A stretch of 40,225 nucleotides of DNA from Burkholderiales bacterium. Lineage in GTDB: Bacteria > Pseudomonadota > Gammaproteobacteria > Burkholderiales > Burkholderiaceae_C. The first letter of the stretch is position 1, and each line of letters begins with the position of its first letter. A model generated the notes under the pieces. That model was not told the origin of the DNA and made no database searches. It saw only the letters and a program-made list of their open reading frames with translations. Shown here one piece after another: positions 1-7,254 of the stretch. The DNA is taken from the NCBI GenBank assembly GCA_018969975.1, contig JAGWXI010000018.1, positions 1 through 40,225 on the forward strand, read 5' to 3'. Made by a program: the position numbers and the translations under genes.

Positions 1-1091
1 CTAGAGACCAAACGCACGGCGTCGCGCGAGTTCAAGCGTTCCTTGATCTGCCCTTGGAATTGCGGATCCAACACTTTGGCGCTCAGCACAAAACTGGCGC
101 GGGCAAAGACGTCTTCGGGCATGAGTTTGACACCTTTGGGTAGCAAGGCATGCAACTCGATAAAGCTTTTGACGGCGGTGAACAAACCATCGCGCAAACC
201 TGAATCGTGGGTGCCACCTGCTGTGGTGGGAATTAGGTTGACGTAGCTCTCGCGCACGGGTTGGCCGTCTTCGGTGAATGCGACGGCCCATTCCGCGCCC
301 TCGCCTTCGGCAAAGCTGTCATGGTTGCTGTCCGCATAGCCTTCGCCTTCGAACAGAGGAATAACGGGGTCGCCGTTGAGCGTTTGCATCAAATAGTCGC
401 GCAGGCCGCCTTTGTAGAGCCAGTTTTGGGTGTCTTTGGCTTTTTCGTTGTTGAGCCACACGCCGACGCCTGGCATCAAAACAGCTTTGCTGCGTAGCAA
501 ATGCACCAACTCGTTCATCGGCAAGTTGGAGGTCTCGAAGTATTTGCCGTCGGGCCAGACGCGGACGGTCGTGCCTTGTTTGCGGTCGTTGGCGTCTTGT
601 TTGCGGATTTTGAGTTTTTCCACCACGTCGCCACCAGCAAATACCAAGTGGGCAACTTGGCCTTCGCGATAAGAGGTAACTTCCATCCGTTTGGCCAGCG
701 CATTGGTCACGCTCACGCCCACGCCGTGCAAGCCGCCGGAGAAGCTGTAGGCGCCGCCTTGGCCTTTGTCGAATTTGCCGCCAGCGTGCAAGCGGGTGAA
801 AACGATCTCGATGACGGGGACTTTTTCTTCTGGATGCATGCCAAAAGGAATGCCTCGGCCGTCGTCTTCGATGCTGACCGAGCCATCGGTGTGCAAGATG
901 ACAGCGATTTTTTTGCCGTGACCGGCCAGCGCTTCGTCTGCAGCGTTGTCTAACACCTCTTGAATCACATGGAGCGGGTTGTCGGTGCGGGTGTACATGC
1001 CCGGACGCTGCTTGACCGGTTCGAGCCCTTTGAGGACGCGGATCGACCCTTCGGAATACTGGGGTGTGGGAGTTGGTTGCTTGGATGCCAT
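1..1091 (-). CDS. parE: DNA topoisomerase IV subunit B (ParE), 3' end outside window
   Basis: ParE is the ATPase subunit of topoisomerase IV, which with ParC decatenates replicated chromosomes. About 363 N-terminal residues are present; full-length proteins are roughly 630-660, and the rest lies beyond base 1. The GHKL ATPase motifs are visible in order: EVLDNAADEA (Mg-coordinating Asn), DDGRGIPFGMH, and GGLHGVGVSVTNAL (ATP lid). The transducer-domain start includes the TAGGTHDSGLRDGL stretch. A GyrB assignment is possible in principle, but the short MASKQPTPTPQYSEGSIRVL start and lack of the usual gyrB neighbours favour ParE. The ATG at 1091 lacks an upstream Shine-Dalgarno sequence; a TACAAT box lies 8 nt before it. 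The gene is divergent from the MFS gene, with 36 bp between the two starts. Confidence 0.93.
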   Translation of the reverse strand, partial: MASKQPTPTPQYSEGSIRVLKGLEPVKQRPGMYTRTDNPLHVIQEVLDNAADEALAGHGKKIAVILHTDGSVSIEDDGRGIPFGMHPEEKVPVIEIVFTRLHAGGKFDKGQGGAYSFSGGLHGVGVSVTNALAKRMEVTSYREGQVAHLVFAGGDVVEKLKIRKQDANDRKQGTTVRVWPDGKYFETSNLPMNELVHLLRSKAVLMPGVGVWLNNEKAKDTQNWLYKGGLRDYLMQTLNGDPVIPLFEGEGYADSNHDSFAEGEGAEWAVAFTEDGQPVRESYVNLIPTTAGGTHDSGLRDGLFTAVKSFIELHALLPKGVKLMPEDVFARASFVLSAKVLDPQFQGQIKERLNSRDAVRLVS

Positions 1092-1127
1092 GGGCGGGAA
1101 TTGTAGGGATTCGGTAAAGTCAGCCCT
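1092..1127. promoter_or_regulatory. Short divergent promoter region, parE / MFS gene
   Basis: The 36-bp gap holds a -10-like box for each direction: TACAAT on the minus strand (1100-1105), 8 nt before the parE ATG, and TAAAGT on the plus strand (1115-1120), 7 nt before the MFS ATG. Neither gene has a Shine-Dalgarno sequence and neither box has a good -35. The spacing would put transcription starts at or next to the start codons, so both mRNAs may be leaderless. This is inferred from spacing only. Confidence 0.45.
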
Positions 1128-2348
1128 ATGAACCAACCGAATAAAACGCTGCCCCTGTGGCAAGTTCTCCTCTGTGGAGCCGCAATCGTCACGCTGTCTA
1201 TGGGGGTGCGCCACGGCTTTGGTTTGTGGCTGCAACCCATCACCCAAGCCCAAAACTGGACCCGCGAGAACTTTGCCCTTGCCATGGCGATTCAAAATCT
1301 AGCTTGGGGCTTTTTTAGTATTTTTTCAGGAATGATGGCCGACAGATTTGGCGCTTTTCGCGTCATCTTGGTTGGCGCATTGCTGTACGCATTGGGTTTG
1401 CTAGGAATGGCCTACTCCACCTCGGTTTTGGCTTTTAGCTTAACTACTGGCGTTTTGATCGGTATCGCCCAAGCGGGCACCACCTATCCTGTCATCTATG
1501 GCGTGATTGGTCGCAATGTGAGCGCTGAAAAACGTTCTTGGGCCATGGGTGTGGCTGCAGCCGCAGGGTCATTCGGTCAATTTTTGATGGTTCCTGTCGA
1601 GGGGTTTTTGATTACGAACTTTGGCTGGCAAGAGGCCTTGGTTTGGCTTACCTTAGCCATGCTGGTTGCCGTTCCCATGGCATTGGGCTTGCGTGAGCCG
1701 AGTTTTGGAAGCAGCAATGCCTTGGCTCGCGAGCAGTCCATTTTTCAAGCCTTACGGGAAGCATTTGCCTATCGCAGCTTTCAATTGCTGATGGCGGGGT
1801 TTTTTGTGTGCGGCTTTCAGGTGGTGTTTATCGCCGTGCACATGCCAAGTTTTCTCAAAGACAACGGCTTGTCCCCTGAAGTTGCCAGCATCGCACTGGC
1901 TTTGATTGGCTTATTCAATGTCTTTGGTACCTACATTGCCGGCAGTTTGGGCCAGCGATTGGCCAAGCGCAAAATTTTGGCGTTCATCTATTTCAGCCGA
2001 TCGGTAGCTATCGCCCTATTCCTGCTAGCGCCCCTCACGCCTTGGACGGTTTACATCTTTACCAGCGTGATGGGCTTGTTATGGCTCTCGACGGTGCCTC
2101 CGACCAATGCGGTGATTGCCCAAATTTTCGGCCTCGCCCATTTCTCTATGCTCAGCGGATTTGTTTTCTTCAGCCACCAAATTGGCAGTTTCATGGGCGT
2201 CTGGCTGGGAGGTTATTTGTACGACAAGACTGGTAGTTACGACGTCGTTTGGTACATATCCATCGCGCTTGGACTGTTTGCGGCGTTTGTGAATTTACCT
2301 GTGAAAGAGAACGCCATTGAGCGCCAACCCAAGATGGCCGCTGCATAA
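1128..2348 (+). CDS. MFS transporter
   Basis: This is a 406-residue inner-membrane permease of the major facilitator superfamily with about 12 hydrophobic segments in two six-helix halves and a cytoplasmic loop near residues 190-210. The loop after helix 2 carries GMMADRFGAFRVILVG, the MFS signature between TM2 and TM3 (G-x-x-x-D-R-x-G). The N-terminal GVRHGFGLWLQPITQ segment resembles monocarboxylate or oxalate/formate-type carriers, but the substrate cannot be read from the sequence. The ATG at 1128 starts the first hydrophobic segment region; there is no Shine-Dalgarno sequence but a TAAAGT box 7 nt upstream. A small membrane protein ORF follows after 3 bp, suggesting co-transcription. Confidence 0.88.
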   Translation: MNQPNKTLPLWQVLLCGAAIVTLSMGVRHGFGLWLQPITQAQNWTRENFALAMAIQNLAWGFFSIFSGMMADRFGAFRVILVGALLYALGLLGMAYSTSVLAFSLTTGVLIGIAQAGTTYPVIYGVIGRNVSAEKRSWAMGVAAAAGSFGQFLMVPVEGFLITNFGWQEALVWLTLAMLVAVPMALGLREPSFGSSNALAREQSIFQALREAFAYRSFQLLMAGFFVCGFQVVFIAVHMPSFLKDNGLSPEVASIALALIGLFNVFGTYIAGSLGQRLAKRKILAFIYFSRSVAIALFLLAPLTPWTVYIFTSVMGLLWLSTVPPTNAVIAQIFGLAHFSMLSGFVFFSHQIGSFMGVWLGGYLYDKTGSYDVVWYISIALGLFAAFVNLPVKENAIERQPKMAAA

Positions 2349-2351
2349 GTC

Positions 2352-2528
2352 ATGAGTGACGAACCACAATCTGCATCCACTGACAACACAACCCGCTCCG
2401 TCCAATTTGGGTGGGCTTGGTTACTTGGATGGGGTGTTGCAGCAACCGTGTTGATTGGCGTGTTGTCTTTGTACCTGCAACCCACTTTTTTGGTGACTTT
2501 GGCCTCGCAGGTTTGGGCTTGTTTTTAA
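2352..2528 (+). CDS. Small single-pass membrane protein (58 aa), function unknown
   Basis: A 58-residue reading frame starts with ATG 3 bp after the MFS stop and ends 3 bp before the GTG of the methyltransferase gene. It has a polar Ser/Thr/Asp-rich N-terminus of about 18 residues, then a hydrophobic stretch from about residue 19 to 57 (FGWAWLLGWG through SQVWACF) with one or two possible membrane passes. Tight packing between two real genes on the same strand is the main argument that it is translated. I do not recognise a family. It might assist the MFS protein, or be an independent microprotein. Moderate confidence that it is a gene, none about function. Confidence 0.55.
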   Translation: MSDEPQSASTDNTTRSVQFGWAWLLGWGVAATVLIGVLSLYLQPTFLVTLASQVWACF

Positions 2529-2531
2529 ATA

Positions 2532-3128
2532 GTGACTTCCAGTAATTCAGTACAGCATGGTCTAGAGCCAGCTTCTGCCTGGGTAAAACGCTGGGCGCAT
2601 TTGTTGCCTCTAAACGATAACTTCAACCAAAACGCATTAGCAGATGTTCTAGACCTTGCTTGCGGCCATGGCAGGCACATGCAGTTTTTAGCTGGTTTGG
2701 GCTTTAAGGTGCTCGGGGTCGACCGCAATGCCGAGGCGCTCAGGACGGCCTCGCAATGGGGCAAGACTCTGCAAGCAGACATAGAAAACGCCGCATGGCC
2801 GCTAGAAGGACGATCCTTCAAAGGCGTGGTGGTCACCAACTACCTCTGGCGCGATCTCTTCCCCCAGATTTTGAACAGCGTGGCCGAAGGCGGGGTTTTA
2901 ATCTATGAAACCTTCTCACAGGGTAACCAGGCCTTTGGAAAACCTTCGCGTCCTGAGTTTTTATTGCAGTCGGGTGAACTTTTACAGCACTGCAAGGGCT
3001 TGCAAATAGTAGCGTTTGAAGAGGGATTTGTACCCGCGCCAGACCGATGCATTCAGCGGGTTGTGGCTATACGTGTGCCTAGTAGTTTGGAACCCGCCGC
3101 CCTCAGTAGAATAGTGGGTTACCCATAA
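2532..3128 (+). CDS. Class I SAM-dependent methyltransferase (TehB-like)
   Basis: This 198-residue protein has a Rossmann methyltransferase fold. Motif I is VLDLACGHGRH (residues 39-49), followed by the acidic ribose-binding position in LGVDRN (Asp64) and a later VVVTNYLWRDLF region corresponding to motif IV. It resembles small TehB/UbiE-like methyltransferases; the substrate is not deducible. The start is GTG at 2532, 3 bp after the upstream small ORF. The next ATG falls inside motif I and would destroy the SAM site, so GTG is preferred. It reads into dapA 15 bp downstream. Its last residues overlap a TAGAAT box (about 3108-3113) that may be a promoter for dapA. Confidence 0.82.
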   Translation: MTSSNSVQHGLEPASAWVKRWAHLLPLNDNFNQNALADVLDLACGHGRHMQFLAGLGFKVLGVDRNAEALRTASQWGKTLQADIENAAWPLEGRSFKGVVVTNYLWRDLFPQILNSVAEGGVLIYETFSQGNQAFGKPSRPEFLLQSGELLQHCKGLQIVAFEEGFVPAPDRCIQRVVAIRVPSSLEPAALSRIVGYP

Positions 3129-3143
3129 ACGTCTCCTACGGCT

Positions 3144-4037
3144 ATGAAACCCATCACTGGCAGCATCGTTGCACTTGTCACTCCCATGCACACAGACGGT
3201 AGCGTTGACTACCCTACGCTGCGTAAGTTGATCGATTGGCACATCGCTGAAGGCACCGACTGTATCGGTGTGGTGGGCACCACGGGGGAGTCCCCCACGG
3301 TGAACGTGGAAGAACACTGCGAAATCATTCGCGTCTCGGTCGAGCAAGCCGCCACCCACAAAAACCGCCATGTGCCGATCATGGCGGGATGCGGGGCTAA
3401 CTCCACTGCAGAGGCCATCGAATTAGCAAAATTTGCCAAAGGCGTTGGCGCAGATTGCCAGTTGCAAGTCGTTCCCTACTACAACAAGCCCACGCAAGAG
3501 GGTCAGTTCCAGCATTTCAAAGCGATCGCAGAAGCGGTTGATTTGCCCATGGTGCTCTATAACGTTCCCGGCCGCACCGTCGCCGATATGGCGCACGACA
3601 CAGTTTTGCGTCTGGCTCAAGTGCCTGGCATTGTGGGCATCAAAGAAGCGACCGGCAATATCGAGCGCGCGCAGTGGTTGATTCGCGATGTGCCCAAAAA
3701 CTTCGCTGTCTACTCAGGTGACGACCCTACAGCGGTCGCCTTAATGTTGTGCGGCGGCCAAGGCAACGTCAGCGTGACGGCCAACATTGCTCCACGCCAA
3801 ATGCATGAACTTTGCGTGGCTGCTATGGCTGGAGATGTTCGCAAAGCCATGAGCATCCAACTCCAACTCATGCCTGTGCACAAAAATCTTTTTATCGAGG
3901 CCAATCCCATTCCTTTGAAATGGGCTATGGCACGTATGGGACTGTGTGGCCCTACCATGCGCCTGCCCATGACCTCCCTGACCCCAACCCTTGAGCCTGT
4001 CGTTGAAAGCGCATTGCGATCTTCGGGCTTGCTTTGA
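3144..4037 (+). CDS. dapA: 4-hydroxy-tetrahydrodipicolinate synthase
   Basis: DapA condenses pyruvate with aspartate semialdehyde, the first committed step of the lysine/meso-diaminopimelate branch, in the cytoplasm. The 297-residue length is standard (E. coli 292). Visible family features are GTTGES (residues 45-50), the [10 protein letters not shown] loop (111-120), the LYNVPGRT segment with Tyr139, and the Schiff-base lysine Lys167 in GIKEATGN. The TIM barrel appears intact to the C-terminus. The ATG at 3144 gives the normal N-terminus ([12 protein letters not shown]). It is followed 19 bp later by bamC, an arrangement (dapA-bamC) also found in E. coli and many other proteobacteria. Confidence 0.97.
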   Translation: MKPITGSIVALVTPMHTDGSVDYPTLRKLIDWHIAEGTDCIGVVGTTGESPTVNVEEHCEIIRVSVEQAATHKNRHVPIMAGCGANSTAEAIELAKFAKGVGADCQLQVVPYYNKPTQEGQFQHFKAIAEAVDLPMVLYNVPGRTVADMAHDTVLRLAQVPGIVGIKEATGNIERAQWLIRDVPKNFAVYSGDDPTAVALMLCGGQGNVSVTANIAPRQMHELCVAAMAGDVRKAMSIQLQLMPVHKNLFIEANPIPLKWAMARMGLCGPTMRLPMTSLTPTLEPVVESALRSSGLL

Positions 4038-4056
4038 GTCCCCATAAGGTTTTTTC

Positions 4057-5151
4057 GTGAAATTTTCTGTTTATCCCTTTTATTTAATATGTTTGATGGG
4101 AATTGCCTTAGGCCTCAGCGCCTGCGGCTCCATTACCAACAGTGACAAGATCAACTACAAAACGGAAAGTAGCGCGAAACCCGTACCTCTGGATATCCCG
4201 CCAGACCTCACCCAACTCAACCGGGACACGCGCTTTAGCGTGCCCGGAGGTACTGTCACTGCGAGCAGCATGGGAGTCAAGTCCACTGCAGCTGTTCCCA
4301 CGGCTGCAAAACAACTCTATGACGCCCGCATTGAGAGAGACGGCCAACAGCGTTGGATCGTCGTCAAGCGTCCCGCTGAAGAGATATGGCCCATCGTTCA
4401 CAGCTTTTGGATCGACAACGGCTTTACCTACACGCTTGATCAACAAGAGCTTGGTATTTTGGAAACCGAGTGGGCTGAAAACCGTGCGAAGTTACCGCAA
4501 GACTTCATGCGCAAGTACCTGGGTAAGGTCATCAATAGCCTCTCTGACACTGGTTTACGGGATAAATTTCGAACCCGCTTAGAACGCAACAGCAAAGGAG
4601 AAGTTGAAATCTACATCTCTCACCGCGGTTTAAGCGAGGAATATACCGACGCGCTCAAAGCCCGTACTGCTTGGAAACCTCGCCCCTCAGAGCCCGAACT
4701 AGAAATCGAGTTTATGAACCGGCTGATGGTCAAACTTGGCGTATCCCTCAAGATCGATACAGCACAAGCCGCTCCAGCTCAGATTACCTCGGCAAAAGCT
4801 GCCATCGTGTCGGTAGATGGCTCGCCCAATATAGCTATTTCTGACAGTTTTGATGTTGCTTGGCGTCGTATCGGCCTCTCCCTTGACCGAACTGGCTTTA
4901 CCGTGGAAGACCGTGACCGTTTGCAAGGCACCTATTTTGTGCGTTTTGTAGACACGACGCCCGATGAGCGTGGCTTTTTTTCACGTATGTTTACCAAGTC
5001 AAAGGCTGAAGCTGGTCCAGTGAAATACCGACTGAAGGTATTGGGCGTCGACACCAAGACACTGGTTAGCATTCAAAACGCCAACGGTCAGTCTGAAAAC
5101 AGCGCCTCAACGCAAAAAATTATGAAATTACTGGTGGATGATCTGAAATAA
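4057..5151 (+). CDS. bamC: Outer membrane assembly lipoprotein BamC (NlpB)
   Basis: BamC is a lipoprotein of the BAM complex that inserts beta-barrel proteins into the outer membrane. The 364-residue precursor has a lipoprotein signal peptide with lipobox LSAC, acylated Cys being residue 23. After it comes a low-complexity stretch with PLDIPPDLTQL, typical of the BamC segment that contacts BamD. Two helix-grip-like domains follow (about 100-225 and 250-360; for example RWIVVKRPAEEIWPIVHSFW and NIAISDSFDVAWRRIGLSL). The start is GTG at 4057, preceded by AAGG about 8 nt upstream. Its position after dapA matches the family context. It ends just before a strong terminator. Confidence 0.93.
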   Translation: MKFSVYPFYLICLMGIALGLSACGSITNSDKINYKTESSAKPVPLDIPPDLTQLNRDTRFSVPGGTVTASSMGVKSTAAVPTAAKQLYDARIERDGQQRWIVVKRPAEEIWPIVHSFWIDNGFTYTLDQQELGILETEWAENRAKLPQDFMRKYLGKVINSLSDTGLRDKFRTRLERNSKGEVEIYISHRGLSEEYTDALKARTAWKPRPSEPELEIEFMNRLMVKLGVSLKIDTAQAAPAQITSAKAAIVSVDGSPNIAISDSFDVAWRRIGLSLDRTGFTVEDRDRLQGTYFVRFVDTTPDERGFFSRMFTKSKAEAGPVKYRLKVLGVDTKTLVSIQNANGQSENSASTQKIMKLLVDDLK

Positions 5152-5168
5152 TCTGCTCGATAACCCAC

Positions 5169-5198
5169 AAAAAAAGCCACCCGAGGGTGGCTTTTTTG
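5169..5198. terminator. Bidirectional intrinsic terminator, bamC / small lipoprotein
   Basis: A GC-rich stem GCCACCC/GGGTGGC (5176-5182 with 5185-5191) is flanked by six or more A residues on the left and six T residues on the right. The flanks extend the helix and supply a U-tract in both directions. It lies 18 bp after the bamC stop and 19 bp after the minus-strand lipoprotein stop, so it can end both convergent transcripts. Confidence 0.88.
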
Positions 5199-5216
5199 TT
5201 GCAGTCCAAAACTTGA

Positions 5217-5405
5217 TTACTTGGATGCTGGTGCAGCTGGAGCAGAAGCGTCAGCAGCAGGTGCAGCTGGAGCAGAAGCATCAGCAGCTGGAGCTGGAGC
5301 AGCAGCGGGTGCTGGAGCTGGAGCAGGAGCTGGTTCTTCTTTTTTTCCACAAGCAACGAGAGCGGCAGCAGCCAAGAGGGTCGCCAACAGGAGCGATTTT
5401 GTCAT
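5217..5405 (-). CDS. Small Ala/Pro-rich lipoprotein (62 aa)
   Basis: This is a 62-residue putative lipoprotein. Residues 1-18 form a signal peptide (MTKSLLLATLLAAAALVAC) with lipobox LVAC and Cys19 as the acylation site; GKKEEPAP follows. The mature part of about 44 residues is almost entirely Ala, Pro, Ser and Asp, with alternating Pro-Ala and a 10-residue tandem duplication (ADASAPAAPA twice). The DNA shows this as two 30-bp units (5231-5260 and 5261-5290) differing at two positions. A clear Shine-Dalgarno AAAGGA precedes the ATG. The Pro-Ala tail is probably an extended periplasmic spacer. No function can be assigned. Similar tiny KKEE-Pro-Ala lipoproteins occur in Burkholderiales as I recall them. 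The leader carries two adjacent palindromes. Confidence 0.8.
   Translation of the reverse strand: MTKSLLLATLLAAAALVACGKKEEPAPAPAPAPAAAPAPAADASAPAAPAADASAPAAPASK
5231..5290. repeat. Two 30-bp tandem repeats within the lipoprotein gene
   Basis: Units at 5231-5260 and 5261-5290 match at 28 of 30 positions, differing at unit positions 20 and 29. They encode the ADASAPAAPA duplication. In-frame repeat units of this kind can change copy number without a frameshift. Confidence 0.85.
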
Positions 5406-5430
5406 GTCAATTTTCCTTTAATGGGATAAA

Positions 5431-5466
5431 ACAATTTCTAGAAATTGTCATGGTGTACACCATGAC
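5431..5466. promoter_or_regulatory. Two adjacent perfect palindromes in the lipoprotein leader
   Basis: ACAATTTCTAGAAATTGT (5431-5448, 18 bp) and GTCATGGTGTACACCATGAC (5447-5466, 20 bp) are both exact palindromes and overlap by 2 bp. A TATAAT box on the minus strand (5504-5509) would place the start near 5497, so both palindromes would lie in the 5' untranslated RNA, the inner one ending about 12 nt before the Shine-Dalgarno sequence. They could be operators for dimeric repressors or form tandem RNA hairpins with 4-nt loops (7-bp and 8-bp stems). Which of these applies is not determinable here. Confidence 0.7.
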
Positions 5467-5503
5467 CGAGCTGATGGAGTCGCCCCCTCTAGCCCAGCAA
5501 TAA

Positions 5504-5509
5504 ATTATA
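5504..5509 (-). promoter_or_regulatory. -10 box for the small lipoprotein gene
   Basis: A perfect TATAAT on the minus strand sits about 100 bp upstream of the lipoprotein ATG. The -35 region about 17 bp upstream is weak (GTCAAT-like). It lies in the 178-bp gap between the oxygenase stop (5584) and the lipoprotein start, which otherwise holds only the double palindrome and AT-rich sequence. Confidence 0.5.
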
Positions 5510-5583
5510 GGGTAATTCCTATCAGAAATTGACTTGATTGTCAGTTTCGCGTCATTTTGTGTGTTTGGCGCAGTTTTTTTGAT

Positions 5584-6690
5584 TTAGTTGGCCTCTAGCC
5601 AACCCAAGTTACACCAATCAAGGAGCAAGTCTTTCGCACCCTTGCTAGCAGATAGGATTTGAGCCTGCGCTAAAGAGCGCTGGTCTGCCAAAAAACGCAG
5701 CACTTTGGCGTCATCACCACTTGCACGCCAACTTTCCCCATTGATAAAGACATGCTGATCGTCATACATCATGCGGCTACGCCGATCGAGTCGCAGTTGC
5801 TTGGGTAACTTCAAGATCTGGTGCTCTTCGAACCATACATTGGCTTTGGGTTCGGTCAAATACTCACCCAATATCCGGGCTAATGTTCGAGGATCTTTCA
5901 TGGCTTTGTCTAGTGCAACTTGTGCAAAAACTTGCATGGTTTTGGGTATGCGACCAGCCTTTGTAACCGCCGCTTGGCCAGGGTCTTGGTAGAGCAAGCC
6001 ATCAAAATCCTCAGTTTCATCGCTCAAACGCATCAGTAATTCACGCGCGAGGTCTTTTTGTGAAGGGGCTCGAAACCCCATCGAATAGGTCATGCACTCC
6101 CCAAGTGCAATGCCATCATGGGCAAAGCGGGGAGGAAGATACAACATGTCGCCAGGGTTCAATACGTATTCATGGGTAGGTTTGAAATTTGCAAGAACTT
6201 TGAGATCAATACCTTCAACCAAAGACAAGTCTTTCTGCTTGCCGATACGCCATTTCCTTTGTCCATGGGCTTGGAGCAAGAAAACGTCGTAGCTGTCAAA
6301 GTGCGGACCTACACCGCCACCGTCGGTGGCAAAACTGATCATCACATCGTCTAAGCGCGCATCAGGGACGAAGCGAAATTGGTGCATCAGTTCGGCAACC
6401 TTGTCGTCGTGTAAGTCGACGCCCTGCACCAGCAAGGTCCAATCGTTTTGGCTGAGTTTGGGTAATTTATTGCGTGAAAAGGGTCCGTGTTGCAGCTTGA
6501 AAGGTTTGATCACCAAGCGTGATTCGACATCGCTTTCAGCAGCCATGGCAAACAAAGACGCGCGGTCCACAAGTGGCTTGAAGTTAGGTATGGCTTGGCG
6601 CACCAACAAGGGCTTGCGCTGCCAGTAACGTTGCATAAATTCAGCGGGACTGATGCCGCCAAGCAGTGTGAGAGGGTGTTGTATGGGCAT
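5584..6690 (-). CDS. JmjC/cupin 2-oxoglutarate oxygenase, ribosomal oxygenase RoxA (YcfD) family
   Basis: This 368-residue Fe(II)/2-oxoglutarate-dependent oxygenase resembles YcfD/RoxA, which in E. coli hydroxylates an arginine of ribosomal protein uL16. The N-terminus has the family pattern LGGISPAEFMQRYWQRKPLLVRQAIP. The cupin metal triad is visible: His130 and Asp132 in GVGPHFDSYDVFLLQ, then His191 in PPRFAHDGIALG. The C-terminal dimerisation and winged-helix region follows. I chose the ATG at 6690 (MPIQHPLTLL). The frame stays open 31 codons further, but that extension would run into the divergent slyD gene and is unlike the family. There is no Shine-Dalgarno sequence. The substrate is inferred from homology only. 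Confidence 0.85.
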   Translation of the reverse strand: MPIQHPLTLLGGISPAEFMQRYWQRKPLLVRQAIPNFKPLVDRASLFAMAAESDVESRLVIKPFKLQHGPFSRNKLPKLSQNDWTLLVQGVDLHDDKVAELMHQFRFVPDARLDDVMISFATDGGGVGPHFDSYDVFLLQAHGQRKWRIGKQKDLSLVEGIDLKVLANFKPTHEYVLNPGDMLYLPPRFAHDGIALGECMTYSMGFRAPSQKDLARELLMRLSDETEDFDGLLYQDPGQAAVTKAGRIPKTMQVFAQVALDKAMKDPRTLARILGEYLTEPKANVWFEEHQILKLPKQLRLDRRSRMMYDDQHVFINGESWRASGDDAKVLRFLADQRSLAQAQILSASKGAKDLLLDWCNLGWLEAN

Positions 6691-6709
6691 CGTGCGACAA
6701 TTTTGCCCT
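6691..6709. promoter_or_regulatory. 19-bp divergent gap, oxygenase / slyD
   Basis: Only 19 bp separate the two start codons and neither gene has a Shine-Dalgarno sequence. A GACAAT box (6696-6701) lies 8 nt before the slyD ATG, which fits a leaderless mRNA. The opposite strand has only an A-rich CAAAAT-like box. Promoter elements for each gene must overlap the other's transcript or coding start. Confidence 0.35.
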
Positions 6710-7234
6710 ATGGAAATCACATCACACTGCGTTGTCGGCCTGACATGGACGCTCAAAGACACCTTGGGCGAGGTACTCGACACCTTGGAAGATCCTGTGG
6801 AATTTGTAGTTGGCGGGCACGACCTCTTTAAAAAAATTGAAGAGTCCCTTCAAGGCCATGACGTCGGCGCGCAAATCGACTTGCACTTAGAGCCTGAAGA
6901 AGCCTTTGGCGACTACAACGAAAACCTGGTTTTTTTAGAAAACCGCGCCCTCTTTCCTAAAGAGATGGAAGAAGGCCACTCGATCGAAGGCCACGCCTTG
7001 CCCAAGGGTTGTAACCCTGAAGCGCCTTTGGATGTGCTCTACACCGTGACTGAGCTTTATCCAGAGCATGTGGTGTTAGACGGCAACCACCCCCTCGCAG
7101 GCATTGCTATCCGCATTCACATGGAAGTAGCTTCTGTCAGAGAACCCACAGATGAAGAATCTAGCAAGGGCTCTGCAGGGACAGGATTTTTCAAAATCGA
7201 ACCTCAGGCGCCTGGTGGTTCGTTGCTGCACTAA
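6710..7234 (+). CDS. slyD: FKBP-type peptidyl-prolyl cis-trans isomerase, SlyD-like
   Basis: This is a 174-residue SlyD-type prolyl isomerase and chaperone. The FKBP core appears as HCVVGLTWTLKDTLGEVLD, FVVGGHDLFKKIEESL (active-site region), PEEAFGDYNENLV, and VVLDGNHPLAGIAIRI, the last being the SlyD-family DGNHPLAG motif after the inserted flap domain. The E. coli His/Cys-rich metal-binding tail is absent; the C-terminus is Ser/Gly/Pro-rich instead. The ATG at 6710 gives the expected N-terminus; an in-frame ATG at 6653 would overlap the divergent oxygenase. It converges on dut, with 20 bp between stops. Confidence 0.88.
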   Translation: MEITSHCVVGLTWTLKDTLGEVLDTLEDPVEFVVGGHDLFKKIEESLQGHDVGAQIDLHLEPEEAFGDYNENLVFLENRALFPKEMEEGHSIEGHALPKGCNPEAPLDVLYTVTELYPEHVVLDGNHPLAGIAIRIHMEVASVREPTDEESSKGSAGTGFFKIEPQAPGGSLLH

Positions 7235-7254
7235 GGCTTATTTTTGCCGGGGCC

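Noticed and set aside
5213-5503. Plus-strand frames rich in Gln/Glu/Leu or Ala/Gly opposite the small lipoprotein
   Set aside because: They are shadows of the GC-rich Pro-Ala repeats. The minus-strand frame has a signal peptide, lipobox and Shine-Dalgarno sequence; the plus frames do not.
6653-6783. Longer N-terminal extensions for slyD (from 6653) and the oxygenase (to 6783)
   Set aside because: They would overlap each other antiparallel and the added residues are unlike either family.
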